A model generated the notes under the pieces. That model had not been told where the DNA came from. It ran no database searches and saw nothing but the letters and a program-made list of their open reading frames with translations. A program made the translations under genes and the position numbers. From the NCBI GenBank assembly GCA_026394025.1, contig JAPKZC010000681.1, positions 1 to 6,190 on the forward strand: a stretch of DNA of 6,190 bases, read 5' to 3'. Position 1 is the first letter of the stretch; each line of letters opens with the position of its first letter. This stretch comes from Candidatus Solibacter sp. (lineage in GTDB: Bacteria > Acidobacteriota > Terriglobia > Bryobacterales > Bryobacteraceae). Positions 1-6,100 of this stretch are shown piece after piece.

Positions 1-145
1 CATCACTCCAGTATGCTATACGGGGAGTCTCTCGCCCCGCACCGTGTCCCCTACCTCCTTGCGGTAGTGGCGTTCCGGAGACAGCAGCGGCACTTACTAC
101 TGGCGGATGCCGGCCCGCAGGCGCCGGCATCCGCCGAGGCGTGCG
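1..145. other. Non-coding left edge
   Basis: No convincing gene lies here. The stretch holds the end of the spacer downstream of the cytochrome relic, including the stem-loop at 102-135. On the minus strand the last ten bases read TGGAGTGATG, so an ATG at 3-1 with a GGAG just upstream could begin a gene lying outside the window. The spacing between GGAG and ATG is only 2 nt, tighter than a normal ribosome-binding site, and none of the coding sequence is visible, so this cannot be called as a gene. Confidence 0.5.
102..135. repeat. 13-bp perfect inverted repeat, possible terminator
   Basis: GGCGGATGCCGGC at 102-114 pairs perfectly with GCCGGCATCCGCC at 123-135 across an 8-nt loop. It starts 10 nt beyond the in-frame stop (148-146) of the cytochrome relic on the minus strand, the usual place for a transcription terminator. 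No run of T follows on the minus strand, so it is not a classical intrinsic terminator. It could be an extragenic palindrome or a 3' mRNA-stabilising hairpin. The base pairing is certain; the function is inferred. Confidence 0.6.
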
Positions 146-1398
146 TCAGCGATCTCCGCCGCCCCTGGTTGACGAGCGGATCTCATGCGCCTTCCGCACA
201 TCCTCTTCCCGCCCCGCACCATGGCAATTGACGCACCGTTCCTTCCCGGCCAGTGCCGCTTGTGTGGCCCCGAAGGACGCTCCCTGGCTGATCATATGGC
301 GCCTGACCTCTGAGCTGTCGTGGCCGCCGCGGTGGGACTGATCTTCAGGTCGGGCACCGGATTCACGTCCACGAATCCGGGCAGCGGAGTTAGAGCGCTA
401 CCGCTGTTAATGGTGGAACCCAGCGTGCTAGCCACCGGTAGCTCGAACGTGCCTTTGCCGTTGCTGTCGATGTGGCACATGACGCAGTTGCTCAGCGTCG
501 CCGGGAACCGCACCCCGCTGAAGTCGTTGACCGAGCCCTGGAAGCCGATGATCACCAGCGGGCTCCTCCTGAAGCCGCCCGCGTGGATGCCGTGTACCAG
601 CCGCTTGAAATCCACCGATTCCTCGGCCCCAGAACTGCGGTAGGCCGCGTCGGTCTGGTTCGGGTTGTGGCACATCACGCACAACCCCGGCTCTTCTGTG
701 CGGTTACCGCCGTGCAAGCTCAATCGCGGCACCGTCGTATTGCCGTGGACCTTGTCATCGTGGCAGCCCTGGCATTTCTTGAAATCCACGATCTGCCGCC
801 GCGCTACCGCGGTGGCGTCGATGGCATAGTCGGCGAAGACGCTCTTGACCGGGATGGGGGCGAAGACCGGCGCGCCGGTGGTTGGGTTGACGCCGGTCTG
901 CTTCACCGCGTGCCCCTCGATCCCGACCCGGCCGGAGCCCATCGCCTCGGGCGGGAGGGCACCGCTGATGACGTAGAACGTTCCGGCGGCGGAGCACGGA
1001 GCGCCGCTTGAACCGCACCGCTTCGCCAACGTCAGCGCATTAATGGATTTTGGAACCGCCGGGCCGCTTCCACCGGCAGACGGGGGCGTCGTACTCATCC
1101 AAGTCCGTGAGATCACCTGTGTCACCGGCGTGTTCCCCGTGTTCACCAGTTCCGTGGTTTTCCATCCCGCCGTGTTCCACGCAATCTGCACCGCCAGCCT
1201 CGCCCCCGCCCCCAACGTTGTTTGGAACGGCGGCGTTGTTGTATTCAGGATGTCATACGAGGCGTTGGCGGCGACCGGGTTGGTCACCGAGAACACTACC
1301 GTCACCGTGCGTGCGGTGCTATTGAATGTCGCGCTCAGTATGTTGTAGCGGAAGAACTGGCTTGCGCTCGTCATCAGCCCCAGATCGGTCGCCGCCAA
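146..1398 (-). pseudogene. Decayed OmcA/MtrC-family multihaem cytochrome c (C-terminal half)
   Basis: Intact relatives are large exported decahaem cytochromes that carry electrons at or beyond the outer membrane; each half is a beta domain followed by a pentahaem domain. Here only the second half is recognisable. A beta-sandwich-like stretch (residues about 15-105, from a TTG at 1398) is followed by CQGCH (209-213), CVMCH (240-244) and CVMCH (305-309) in the familiar contexts ARRQIVDFKKCQGCHD, LSLHGGNRTE, VMCHNPNQTD and LVHGIHAGG. The frame stops at 294-292 soon after SPTAAA. In the next minus-strand frame, from about 322, the family C-terminus continues: HDSSEVRRHMISQGASFGAT, then CVNCH at 235-221, GAGREEDVRKAH, and a stop at 148-146. 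Between PTAA and HDSSE only 2 nt remain where relatives encode about five residues including CxxC. Upstream there is no signal peptide and a TAG lies 11 codons before the TTG. Family assignment is secure. Loss of function is inferred from the missing N-terminal half, missing export signal and frameshift. Confidence 0.85.
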
Positions 1399-1755
1399 AA
1401 TGCGGCATCCTATACCAGTCCACGAGCATTTTCTCTATTTATCTCCCCGTAACCCACTCTGCCCTGAACACCTACCGAACACGCCGCCTTCCGTCGTCCG
1501 CAGACTCTACACACCCGAGTCTTAGACTGGAATCAGGATGGGCGACCCTCGCACCGGCCTGGAACGGCACGCGGAGCAGATCTTGCCCGCTCAGGGCCGT
1601 GGAGTCCTTGTGAACGAACCTCAAATCCCAAGGCCGTCAAGCGAGGTGTGCCGCTCGCGCGTCCGAGAGCTTCCCGCCTGTAATCGAGCAGGTCCCCAAA
1701 AATTAGCTGTTTGCTTTGCGAGAAACGGGTTTTGACTGGCGCTAAAATGGTTCCG
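1399..1755. other. Intergenic region between divergent genes, no gene seen
   Basis: This stretch of about 357 bases separates the minus-strand cytochrome relic from the plus-strand DUF6807 gene. The short open frames on both strands show no recognisable domain, no good ribosome-binding site and no signal peptide, and look like chance frames in G+C-rich DNA. No CXXCH codon pattern is visible on the minus strand, so the missing N-terminal haems of the relic are not hidden here in another frame. The only local symmetry noticed is AGACTC (1502-1507) facing GAGTCT (1517-1522) across 9 nt, which could be an operator or chance. The promoter of the DUF6807 gene must lie here, but no convincing -35/-10 pair is seen. 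Confidence 0.6.
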
Positions 1756-2769
1756 ATGAAGCACCTACGTCTGGTCTTTCTTTCCACTGTACTCCTCGCC
1801 CTGCCTGTCGCCGCTCAGGTGAAACTCGCGCCCGCTGCCGGCAAGGTCTCCGTTGAGATCGATGGCAAACCGTTCACCGATTTCTACATGTCCGGCAAGG
1901 CCTTCAACGCTGAGGTCACCAAACCCTATCTCTGGCCTTTGCGGGCTGCCTCGGGAACGTCCATCACTCGCGCCTGGCCCATGGAGGACGTCCCCGAGGA
2001 AGCCGGCGAAAAGAAGCCCGCGCGCAACGGCCCCGCCGTCATGGATCACCAGCACCAGCGTGGCCTCTGGTTCGCCCACGATAACGTCAACAAGCTCGAC
2101 TTCTGGAACAACGAGTGGTCTTACTTCGCGGACCTACACCGCAAGAACCTGGGCCGCATCACTCTCAAGAAGACGGGCGACGTGAAGAGCGGAAAGACCC
2201 AAGGCTCCGTCGCCGCAACCTTCGAATGGACCGACATGGAAGGCAACAACGCGCTGCTCACCGAATCCCGCGTGATGACCTTCTTCTCCGATCCAAAACT
2301 GCGCTATTTCGACGTGGACATCACCCTCACCGCACTCGCCACTGTCACCTTCGGCGATGGCAAGGATGGCGCCTTCGGCATACGTCTGCGGCCCCTGCTT
2401 CAGGAGGACAAGGGCGTTTCCCACATCACCAACGCCGAAGGTCTCGTGGGCGAGAAGCAACTCTGGGGCAAGGCGTCGCCGTGGTGCGATTATTCGGGCG
2501 AGATCAACGGCGAAAAAGTCGGCGTCGCCATCCTCGATCACCCCGAAAACCCGCGCCACCCGGTGCGCTGGCACGCCCGCGCCTACGGTCTCTTCGCGGC
2601 CAACCCATGGGGCCTTTCCGTTTTCACCAATGACAAATCGCAAGACGGCGCCATGACCATCGAACCCGGCAAGAGCCTGCGCTACCGCTATCGCGTCGTC
2701 ATTCACCCCGGCACCGTCAAGGACGCCGACATCGCTGGCCTCTTCGCCCGGTACGCTGCCAAGCGCTAG
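1756..2769 (+). CDS. Secreted DUF6807 (PmoA-like) family protein
   Basis: The 337-residue product has a Sec-type signal peptide: MKHLRLVFLS, a hydrophobic core and probable cleavage after LPVAA (about residue 20). The mature part shows the hallmarks of DUF6807 (PF14100, historically labelled methane oxygenase PmoA although unrelated to methane oxidation as far as is known). These are MDHQHQRGLWFAHDNVNKLD at 96-115, GAFGIRLRP at 206-214, SPWCDYSG at 241-248 and VGVAILDHPENPRHPVRWHA at 255-274, followed by AYGLFAANPWG. The conserved His/Asp/Arg cluster in the first motif suggests a ligand or metal site, but no reaction is established. Length is normal for the family with a signal peptide. An ATG at 1747 (adding MVP) is also possible; 1756 was chosen because it gives the cleaner signal peptide. 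Neither start has a clear Shine-Dalgarno. The family often sits beside Gfo/Idh/MocA and DUF1080 genes, as here, so a role in sugar or glycoside breakdown is inferred. Confidence 0.88.
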   Translation: MKHLRLVFLSTVLLALPVAAQVKLAPAAGKVSVEIDGKPFTDFYMSGKAFNAEVTKPYLWPLRAASGTSITRAWPMEDVPEEAGEKKPARNGPAVMDHQHQRGLWFAHDNVNKLDFWNNEWSYFADLHRKNLGRITLKKTGDVKSGKTQGSVAATFEWTDMEGNNALLTESRVMTFFSDPKLRYFDVDITLTALATVTFGDGKDGAFGIRLRPLLQEDKGVSHITNAEGLVGEKQLWGKASPWCDYSGEINGEKVGVAILDHPENPRHPVRWHARAYGLFAANPWGLSVFTNDKSQDGAMTIEPGKSLRYRYRVVIHPGTVKDADIAGLFARYAAKR

Positions 2770-2809
2770 CGTCCGCCCTGGGTGGGGCAGGGTTCAGCCT
2801 GTAAATCCG

Positions 2810-2836
2810 GGCGAAGCTCGGACGCTTCGCCGTCCG
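2810..2836. repeat. Two mutually exclusive stem-loops
   Basis: GGCGAAGC (2810-2817) pairs with GCTTCGCC (2824-2831) over a TCGGAC loop, giving an 8-bp stem. Alternatively CGGACG (2819-2824) pairs with CGTCCG (2831-2836) over a CTTCGC loop, giving a 6-bp stem. The two structures share bases and cannot form together. They lie 40 nt past the DUF6807 stop. With no T-run afterwards they are not an obvious intrinsic terminator. They may be a repeat remnant or may affect mRNA ends. Confidence 0.5.
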
Positions 2837-2854
2837 CCGATAAAGCCCTTCGTG

Positions 2855-2869
2855 TGGCACCCGCCCAGC
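2855..2869 (+). promoter_or_regulatory. Candidate sigma-54-type (-24/-12) promoter
   Basis: TGGCAC at 2855-2860 matches the -24 element exactly. The invariant GG (2856-2857) and GC (2868-2869) have the required spacing, 12 nt from first G to G. The -12 element reads CAGC instead of TTGC, which weakens the match. A start of transcription near 2881 would leave about 18 nt before the ATG at 2899. No enhancer-binding regulator is visible in the window. A sigma-70 promoter using TACATT (2878-2883) as -10 is an alternative. This is a motif-only call. Confidence 0.25.
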
Positions 2870-2898
2870 AAGGGTGATACATTAATCTCGCCATAACC

Positions 2899-3843
2899 AT
2901 GCGCACCCTATTTGCAGTTCTCCTCCTCACAACGTCGGCCGCAATCGCCGCCGATTCGGATTTCAACGGCCGTTGGGACATCACCACCCTGACCCAGCCC
3001 CGCCCGCGCGCCTGGTGGGTGGAACTTACCGGAGTCGGATCGCCCAAGCCTGCCGGCAAGTTCGTCAGCGCCTTTGGCGGTGACATGAACAACATCGACG
3101 CCATCGCCGTCGAGAACGGCGAACTGCGCTTCTCCATTGCCAACCCCAGCCGCAATCCCAAGGGGCCTGCACCGGTCTATCGCGCGCGCCTGGTCAACGG
3201 GAAACTGGAAGGCACCCAGCAAACGCCCGGCAGCACCGCCCAACCCGTGAAGTGGACCGGTGTGCGCGCCCCCGCCATCGCCGACAAGGACGATGGCTCC
3301 TGGCAGGAAGGCAAGGCGGTCGAACTCTTCAACGGCAGGGATCTCACCGGCTGGAAGCCCCTGAATCCCGGCGCGGAGATGAAGTGGAGCTACAAGGATG
3401 GCATCCTGCGCAACGCTCCGCCCACTACCGATCTGATTTCCGAACAGAAGTTTTGGAACTTCAAGTTGCATGTCGATTTCCGCATTGTGGAGCGCTCCAA
3501 TAGCGGCATCGGGTTGCGCGGACGCTACGAGATCCAGATTATGGAGGACTACGGCAAGCCGCCAAATGCCCACGGGTCAGCCGCGCTCTACAGCCGCATC
3601 GCGGCCAGCGTCAATGCCAGCAAGCCCCCCGGCGAATGGCAGAGTTATGACATACGCCTGGTTGGCCGCACGCTCACCGTGGTCTTCAACGGCAAGACGG
3701 TGCTCGACAAGGTGGAGGTTGAAGGTCTCACCGCCATCGCCAACAATTCCGACGAAGCTGAGCCGGGACCGTTCATCATCCAGGGCGACCACAGCTACGT
3801 GGAGATCAAAAGCTTCCTGGTGACGCCGCTGCTCAAAAAGTAG
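2899..3843 (+). CDS. Secreted two-domain protein with C-terminal DUF1080 (3-keto-disaccharide hydrolase) domain
   Basis: The 314-residue product begins with a Sec signal peptide (MRTLFAVLLLTTSAAIA, cleavage near residue 18). A small N-terminal beta domain (about 20-125; DFNGRWDIT, then AWWVELTGVG and YRARLVNGKLEGT, ending WTGVRAP) resembles a lipocalin-like barrel and is not assigned a function. Residues about 140-310 are the DUF1080 domain (PF06439), a jelly-roll fold. Its signatures are VELFNGRDLTGWK at 141-153, DFRIVERSNSGIGLRGRYEI at 193-212, GEWQSYDIRL at 245-254 and GPFIIQGDHSYVEIKS at 290-305. Members of this family act on 3-keto glycosides made by Gfo/Idh/MocA dehydrogenases, releasing the 3-keto sugar; such a dehydrogenase is encoded nearby on the other strand. 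The start is the only ATG that gives a signal peptide, although no Shine-Dalgarno is seen. It may be transcribed on its own or with the DUF6807 gene, 129 bp upstream. Substrate is unknown. Confidence 0.9.
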   Translation: MRTLFAVLLLTTSAAIAADSDFNGRWDITTLTQPRPRAWWVELTGVGSPKPAGKFVSAFGGDMNNIDAIAVENGELRFSIANPSRNPKGPAPVYRARLVNGKLEGTQQTPGSTAQPVKWTGVRAPAIADKDDGSWQEGKAVELFNGRDLTGWKPLNPGAEMKWSYKDGILRNAPPTTDLISEQKFWNFKLHVDFRIVERSNSGIGLRGRYEIQIMEDYGKPPNAHGSAALYSRIAASVNASKPPGEWQSYDIRLVGRTLTVVFNGKTVLDKVEVEGLTAIANNSDEAEPGPFIIQGDHSYVEIKSFLVTPLLKK

Positions 3844-3845
3844 TC

Positions 3846-4676
3846 TTACAGCTTGTGCAGATAGGCGGCACTGGCCTTCATTGCTTCCAGATTCATTTCC
3901 ACAAAATAATTCTGGACGCCGCCCTTCTTGGCCACGGCAAACAGCTTTTTCCAATCCACCACTCCCGAGCCCACAGGCACGGCTTTCTTCTCCGCCGTCG
4001 AGTAGTCGGCCAGGTGCAGCGAAAGGAAGCGGCCCGGATATTTCGCAAGGTACGTCGCGGCTTCAAAACCCAGGCTGATCACCGCCACCTGGAACTGCAT
4101 CTTGACCAGCTTGGCGTCGAACTGCCGCATCAGCTCGTCGTAGATCAGCACGCCTTCCAGTTCCTTGAACTCGTTGTTGTGATTGTGAAAGCCCAGTTGG
4201 ATTCCGGCCTTCTGCGTGCGTTCGCCGATGCGGTTGAGTTCTCCAGCCGCTTGTTTCCAATCGGCCAGCGAAGCGTTGGCGGGCAGTCCGAAACTGGAGA
4301 GCACCATCTGCTTGAGCCCCAGGTCCTTGGCGAAGCCCATGCGCTCGTCCAGGTTCTCCTTCAGTTCGCGGAAGTTGTAGTGGCAGCTCTCGCAGCGCAG
4401 CCCGGCGCCTTGGATGGTGCGGCGCATCTGCGCCGCCGATAGGCCGGCCAGCGGGCGGAATTCCGCGTAGCTGGGCGGCGAACACATTTCGATGGTCCGG
4501 TAGCCGATTGTGTGCAACTCGCGCAGAGTGCCTTCGAAATCCTTGGCCAGCGCATCGCGCACCGGATAGACCTGGCAGCCGATCGGCATGCCCAGCGGGT
4601 CGGCGTGCAGCGCCTGCGCCGCCCCAGCGAGGGCCACCGGCGCGGCCCCGAAGAATTGCCTTCTGGTGAAATTCAT
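3846..4676 (-). CDS. Tat-exported sugar phosphate isomerase/epimerase-like TIM barrel (AP-endonuclase-2 family)
   Basis: The 276-residue product starts MNFTRRQFFGAAPVALAGAA, a twin-arginine signal with cleavage near HAD (24-26), so it is probably exported folded. The rest fits the xylose-isomerase-like TIM barrel family (PF01261). It shows IGCQVYPVRDALAKDFEGTL at 32-51, IGYRTIEM (57-64), GIQLGFHNHNNEF at 158-170 (H164, H166, E169), SLHLADYS at 219-226 (H221), VPVGSGVVDW at 233-242 and NYFVEMN at 256-262 (E260). In characterised relatives the metal is held by Glu, Asp, His and Glu. Here the Asp position reads MQFQVAV (Gln196), so metal binding may be altered or lost. The frame stays open upstream to 4886, but the ATG at 4676 is preferred because it starts the Tat signal. 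That ATG overlaps the TGA of the upstream oxidoreductase (ATGA), with a GGAG 12 nt before it, which implies translational coupling. Its stop is 2 bp from the convergent DUF1080 stop. Specific substrate is unknown. Confidence 0.88.
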   Translation of the reverse strand: MNFTRRQFFGAAPVALAGAAQALHADPLGMPIGCQVYPVRDALAKDFEGTLRELHTIGYRTIEMCSPPSYAEFRPLAGLSAAQMRRTIQGAGLRCESCHYNFRELKENLDERMGFAKDLGLKQMVLSSFGLPANASLADWKQAAGELNRIGERTQKAGIQLGFHNHNNEFKELEGVLIYDELMRQFDAKLVKMQFQVAVISLGFEAATYLAKYPGRFLSLHLADYSTAEKKAVPVGSGVVDWKKLFAVAKKGGVQNYFVEMNLEAMKASAAYLHKL

Positions 4677-6100
4677 ACTGAGTCGGGACTCCAGCCCTTG
4701 CGATACTCGCGCGAAAGATATTTGTTGGCGTCCGCCACGTTGGTGATCTTGCGGCTCGCCGCATCGTAGTACAGGCGCCGGCGCGTGCGCAGCGCCACGG
4801 CATACAGATTCACTGCCTCTGAAATCCCACCGGCATTGAGGAAACTCCCGGGCGATTGCGCACCGCCCTTGCAGGCTGCGCACCACTGCCGCATACCCGC
4901 CGATAATTGCCCGGGTTCGCGTGGCGCGCGCCCCGCGGCGGGCGGGGCAGGGTAGCCGCTCATCCGCCGCTCCGGAATCAGGCGCGGAGCTTCCACCCGG
5001 AAGCCGGCCAGTATTTTGCCCTTGTCGCCGACGAACATCATGGCCTCGGCGGGGAACTCCTTGCGGTCTTCATCCAGTTCCGGCGGTGTGGGGGGCCGCA
5101 TGCCGCCTTCATACCAGATCAGGTCCACGGCGCCTCGCTGGCCGCGCGCCGGATACTGGAAGCGCACCGTGCTGGCGGCAGGGAACGAGAAATCGTTCTT
5201 CACGCCGCTGGCGACGCCGTCGGTCAGCACCTGGTCGTGGCTGGCCATCGGTTCGATGCTCGTGGGCCCGACGAGGTCCAGCGCGCGGTACACGGTCCAC
5301 AGACTGTAGTGCCCCATGTCGGCCATCGAGCCGCCGCCGAAATCGTACCAGCCGCGGAACAACATGTGGGTGTAGTTAGGATGATATGGCCGCTCGCGCT
5401 CCGGGCCCAGCCAAAGGTCCCAATCGAAGCCTTCGGGGACCGGCGGCGTATCGGTGGGGAGGGTGGGATACTGCGGCCACATCGGCCGGTTGGTCCAATT
5501 GTGAATCTCGCGCAGTGTGCCGATGGAGCCATCGCGGACCCACGCCAGCACCTGCTCCATGCTCCCGTTAGAGTCCCACGGAATGAAGTGCGTGGCCACC
5601 CCAGTGGAGCGCGCGGTCTCAATCACCCGCTCGGCCTCCATCAGGCGGTTGGCGATCGGCTTGTGCACGATCACGTGCTTGCCGCGCTTCATGGCCGCCA
5701 TCGCGATCACCCCATGCAGGTGGTCCGGGGTCATGATCTTGACGGCATTCAGATCTTTTTGCTTATCGAAGAGCTCGCGAAAATCGGCGTATGCCGAGCA
5801 GCCCTTGCTGGCGTAGAAGGTATCGACGATGTTCTGCCCTACGTCGCGGCCGCCGGGAACCGTGCCTTCGCTGCCCGCCCGCCAATCCGGTTTGTTGAGC
5901 GCGCGGCGGATCTCCTTGAGTATCGAATCGCGCGACCAATCGCGATAGCCGGTCGAGTGCTTGCTGGGGTCGCACACCGAAACCACCTGGATTTCGGGCG
6001 CTGCCAGCATGGGCAGGAGTTCGCGCAGCCCCTGGGTGCCCGTGCCGATATAGGCCAGGGTGATTTTGTCGCTGGGCGGAACCTCTCCGGAGTGCGCCAC
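4673..6100 (-). CDS. Gfo/Idh/MocA family oxidoreductase (start uncertain)
   Basis: The 475-residue product is an NAD(P)-dependent sugar or polyol dehydrogenase-like protein. The Rossmann domain begins ITLAYIGTGTQG (G19, G21, G24), with acidic D44 after the second strand. The segment NAVKIMTPDHLHG at 118-130 and KHVIVHKPIANRL at 141-153 follow; in most relatives the latter is EKP, here H146-K147-P148. The substrate domain has RGWYDFGGGSMADMGHYSLW at 249-268, where the usual DxGxH reads D261-M-G-H264-Y. The C-terminus (GGISEAVNLYAVALRTRRRL, then YLSREYRKGW) is typical of the long members found in secreted sugar-catabolism clusters. The only in-frame start in the window is GTG at 6100, inside the palindromic element and without a Shine-Dalgarno. 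The frame stays open from there to the window edge, so the true N-terminus, perhaps a Tat signal, may lie beyond it or have been disrupted. The oxidoreductase is translationally coupled to the TIM-barrel gene by ATGA. A C3 dehydrogenase role is inferred from context. Confidence 0.88.
   Translation of the reverse strand: MAHSGEVPPSDKITLAYIGTGTQGLRELLPMLAAPEIQVVSVCDPSKHSTGYRDWSRDSILKEIRRALNKPDWRAGSEGTVPGGRDVGQNIVDTFYASKGCSAYADFRELFDKQKDLNAVKIMTPDHLHGVIAMAAMKRGKHVIVHKPIANRLMEAERVIETARSTGVATHFIPWDSNGSMEQVLAWVRDGSIGTLREIHNWTNRPMWPQYPTLPTDTPPVPEGFDWDLWLGPERERPYHPNYTHMLFRGWYDFGGGSMADMGHYSLWTVYRALDLVGPTSIEPMASHDQVLTDGVASGVKNDFSFPAASTVRFQYPARGQRGAVDLIWYEGGMRPPTPPELDEDRKEFPAEAMMFVGDKGKILAGFRVEAPRLIPERRMSGYPAPPAAGRAPREPGQLSAGMRQWCAACKGGAQSPGSFLNAGGISEAVNLYAVALRTRRRLYYDAASRKITNVADANKYLSREYRKGWSPDSV

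Larger units (their letters stand above)
2770..2898. other. Spacer between DUF6807 and DUF1080 genes, with stem-loops
   Basis: These 129 bases follow the DUF6807 stop directly. The first half is G-rich (GGGTGGGGCAGGGTTCAGCC at about 2780-2799) and resembles a degenerate palindromic repeat. It is followed by the overlapping stem-loops at 2810-2836. The second half turns more A+T-rich (GATACATTAAT at 2876-2886) just before the ATG at 2899, which suggests a promoter for the DUF1080 gene rather than simple read-through. No Shine-Dalgarno is seen before 2899. Confidence 0.5.

Noticed and set aside
472..1011. Long plus-strand open frame opposite the cytochrome relic
   Set aside because: G+C-rich antisense frame with no domain, no signal peptide and no ribosome-binding site; the opposite strand has clear cytochrome motifs.
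1732..1748. TTGACT and TAAAAT just before the DUF6807 gene as a promoter
   Set aside because: The two elements are only 5 bp apart, so they cannot act as a -35/-10 pair, and no good partner for either was found at 16-18 bp.
1533..1787. Small minus-strand open frame in the intergenic region
   Set aside because: No recognisable motif, overlaps the start of the DUF6807 gene, no ribosome-binding site.
2134..2706. Long minus-strand open frame opposite the DUF6807 gene, and a similar one at 2908-3573 opposite the DUF1080 gene
   Set aside because: Both are mirror frames of well-supported genes in G+C-rich DNA; their translations show no family features.
4378..4394. CXXCH (CESCH, residues 95-99) in the Tat-exported TIM barrel, suggesting a haem c site
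   Set aside because: It lies within the barrel, without other cytochrome features. Tat exports folded proteins, whereas haem c is attached to unfolded Sec-exported apoproteins. Probably chance or a subfamily residue pattern.
4677..4886. N-terminal extension of the TIM-barrel frame up to 4886
   Set aside because: It overlaps the 3' end of the oxidoreductase, and the extension is low in recognisable content and would bury the Tat signal; the ATG at 4676 with ATGA overlap is far better.
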